From Planctomycetota bacterium (lineage in GTDB: Bacteria > Planctomycetota > UBA1135 > UBA2386): a stretch of 64,000 nucleotides of DNA. The notes beneath the pieces were generated by a model. The model was not told the DNA's origin and did no database searches. It saw only the letters and a program-made list of their open reading frames with translations. Location: NCBI GenBank assembly GCA_014192625.1, contig BJHM01000016.1, positions 24,102-88,101 of the forward strand, read 5' to 3'. Within the stretch, counting starts at the first letter, position 1; the number at the start of each line of letters is the position of its first letter. The position numbers were made by a program, and so were the translations under genes. Of the stretch, positions 63,981 through 64,000 are shown one piece after another.

Positions 63981-64000
63981 AGTCCTAGGCTCGCGGCAGT

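Larger units (their letters stand above)
63577..64000. other. Right-edge non-coding region with 5-bp repeat and inverted repeat
   Basis: About 420 bp beyond the lipoprotein start. Contains a perfect 10-bp inverted repeat (GTCGCACAAA / TTTGTGCGAC at 63744-63780) and the 5-bp array at 63836-63980. No credible gene; the open frame on the minus strand is a by-product of the repeat. Confidence 0.6.

Overview
This looks like a GC-rich (about 60%) chromosomal segment from a planctomycete or a close relative. The reasons are a sulfatase, a YebC-type regulator, a CNNM/CBS protein next to recO, TMTC-like membrane glycosyltransferases, and several large secreted proteins ending in a domain I associate with marine and freshwater Planctomycetota (a Tyr-Gly-x-Gly-Cys start, an Asn-Pro-x-Gly segment, a Thr-Asn-Gly-like end). 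The phylum is an inference from gene content. I see no phage, integrase, transposase, CRISPR array or rRNA operon.

Layout. 0-6.4 kb (minus strand): a tight envelope and housekeeping run, CNNM/CBS protein, recO, BamD-like TPR lipoprotein, LptE-like lipoprotein, then the N-terminal third of ftsH running off the left edge. An HDOD-GGDEF signalling protein lies upstream. 6.5-10.4 kb: ECF-type sigma factor and two histidine-degradation genes (hutI, ftcD) around a convergent rluB-type pseudouridine synthase. 10.6-16.4 kb (minus): a large secreted protein, an HtrA protease and a homodimeric AceE-type pyruvate dehydrogenase E1. 16.7-22 kb: a secreted protein of unknown function, a dicarboxylate/amino-acid:cation symporter, a glycine-rich RRM protein and the ABC-F ATPase Uup. 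22.2-30.4 kb (minus): YebC, sulfatase, a beta-hydroxyacid dehydrogenase, a TMTC-like protein, a beta-barrel protein with an in-frame repeat region, and a second large secreted protein. 31.4-35.5 kb: der, a polytopic membrane protein, a phosphoglycolate phosphatase-like HAD enzyme and a lipoprotein.

35.6-45.3 kb (plus strand) is a surface-polysaccharide locus: Wzm/Wzt-type ABC exporter, five family-2 glycosyltransferases, one family-4 glycosyltransferase and a PIG-L deacetylase. Most junctions are ATGA/GTGA overlaps, so translation is probably coupled. The likely logic is cytoplasmic glycan assembly by the glycosyltransferases, deacetylation by PIG-L, chain recognition by the Wzt C-terminal domain and export by Wzm.

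45.3-55.6 kb: coaE, a membrane-anchored coiled-coil protein ending in a BRCT-like domain, tatC with an enlarged periplasmic loop, cinA, two tRNA-Gln genes with a terminator, a histidine phosphatase, a polyphosphate-glucokinase-like ROK kinase, a coupled Nudix-LOG-inositol-phosphatase operon, a tiny cysteine-pair lipoprotein and a secreted thioredoxin-fold protein. 55.6-64 kb (minus): CBS-pair protein, FapA-like protein, SOUL heme-binding protein, a third large secreted protein, a methyltransferase with a duplicated 3' end, and a DUF4382/DUF5666-like lipoprotein.

The least ordinary features are the number of unrelated tandem-repeat arrays (5-, 8-, 12/60-, 15/45-, 18- and 23-bp units), the duplicated hairpin-bearing 3' end of the methyltransferase gene, the membrane-tethered BRCT-like protein, the TatC loop insertion, and the C-terminal domain shared by the secreted proteins. 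I did not find a convincing wholly new defence or mobile system.
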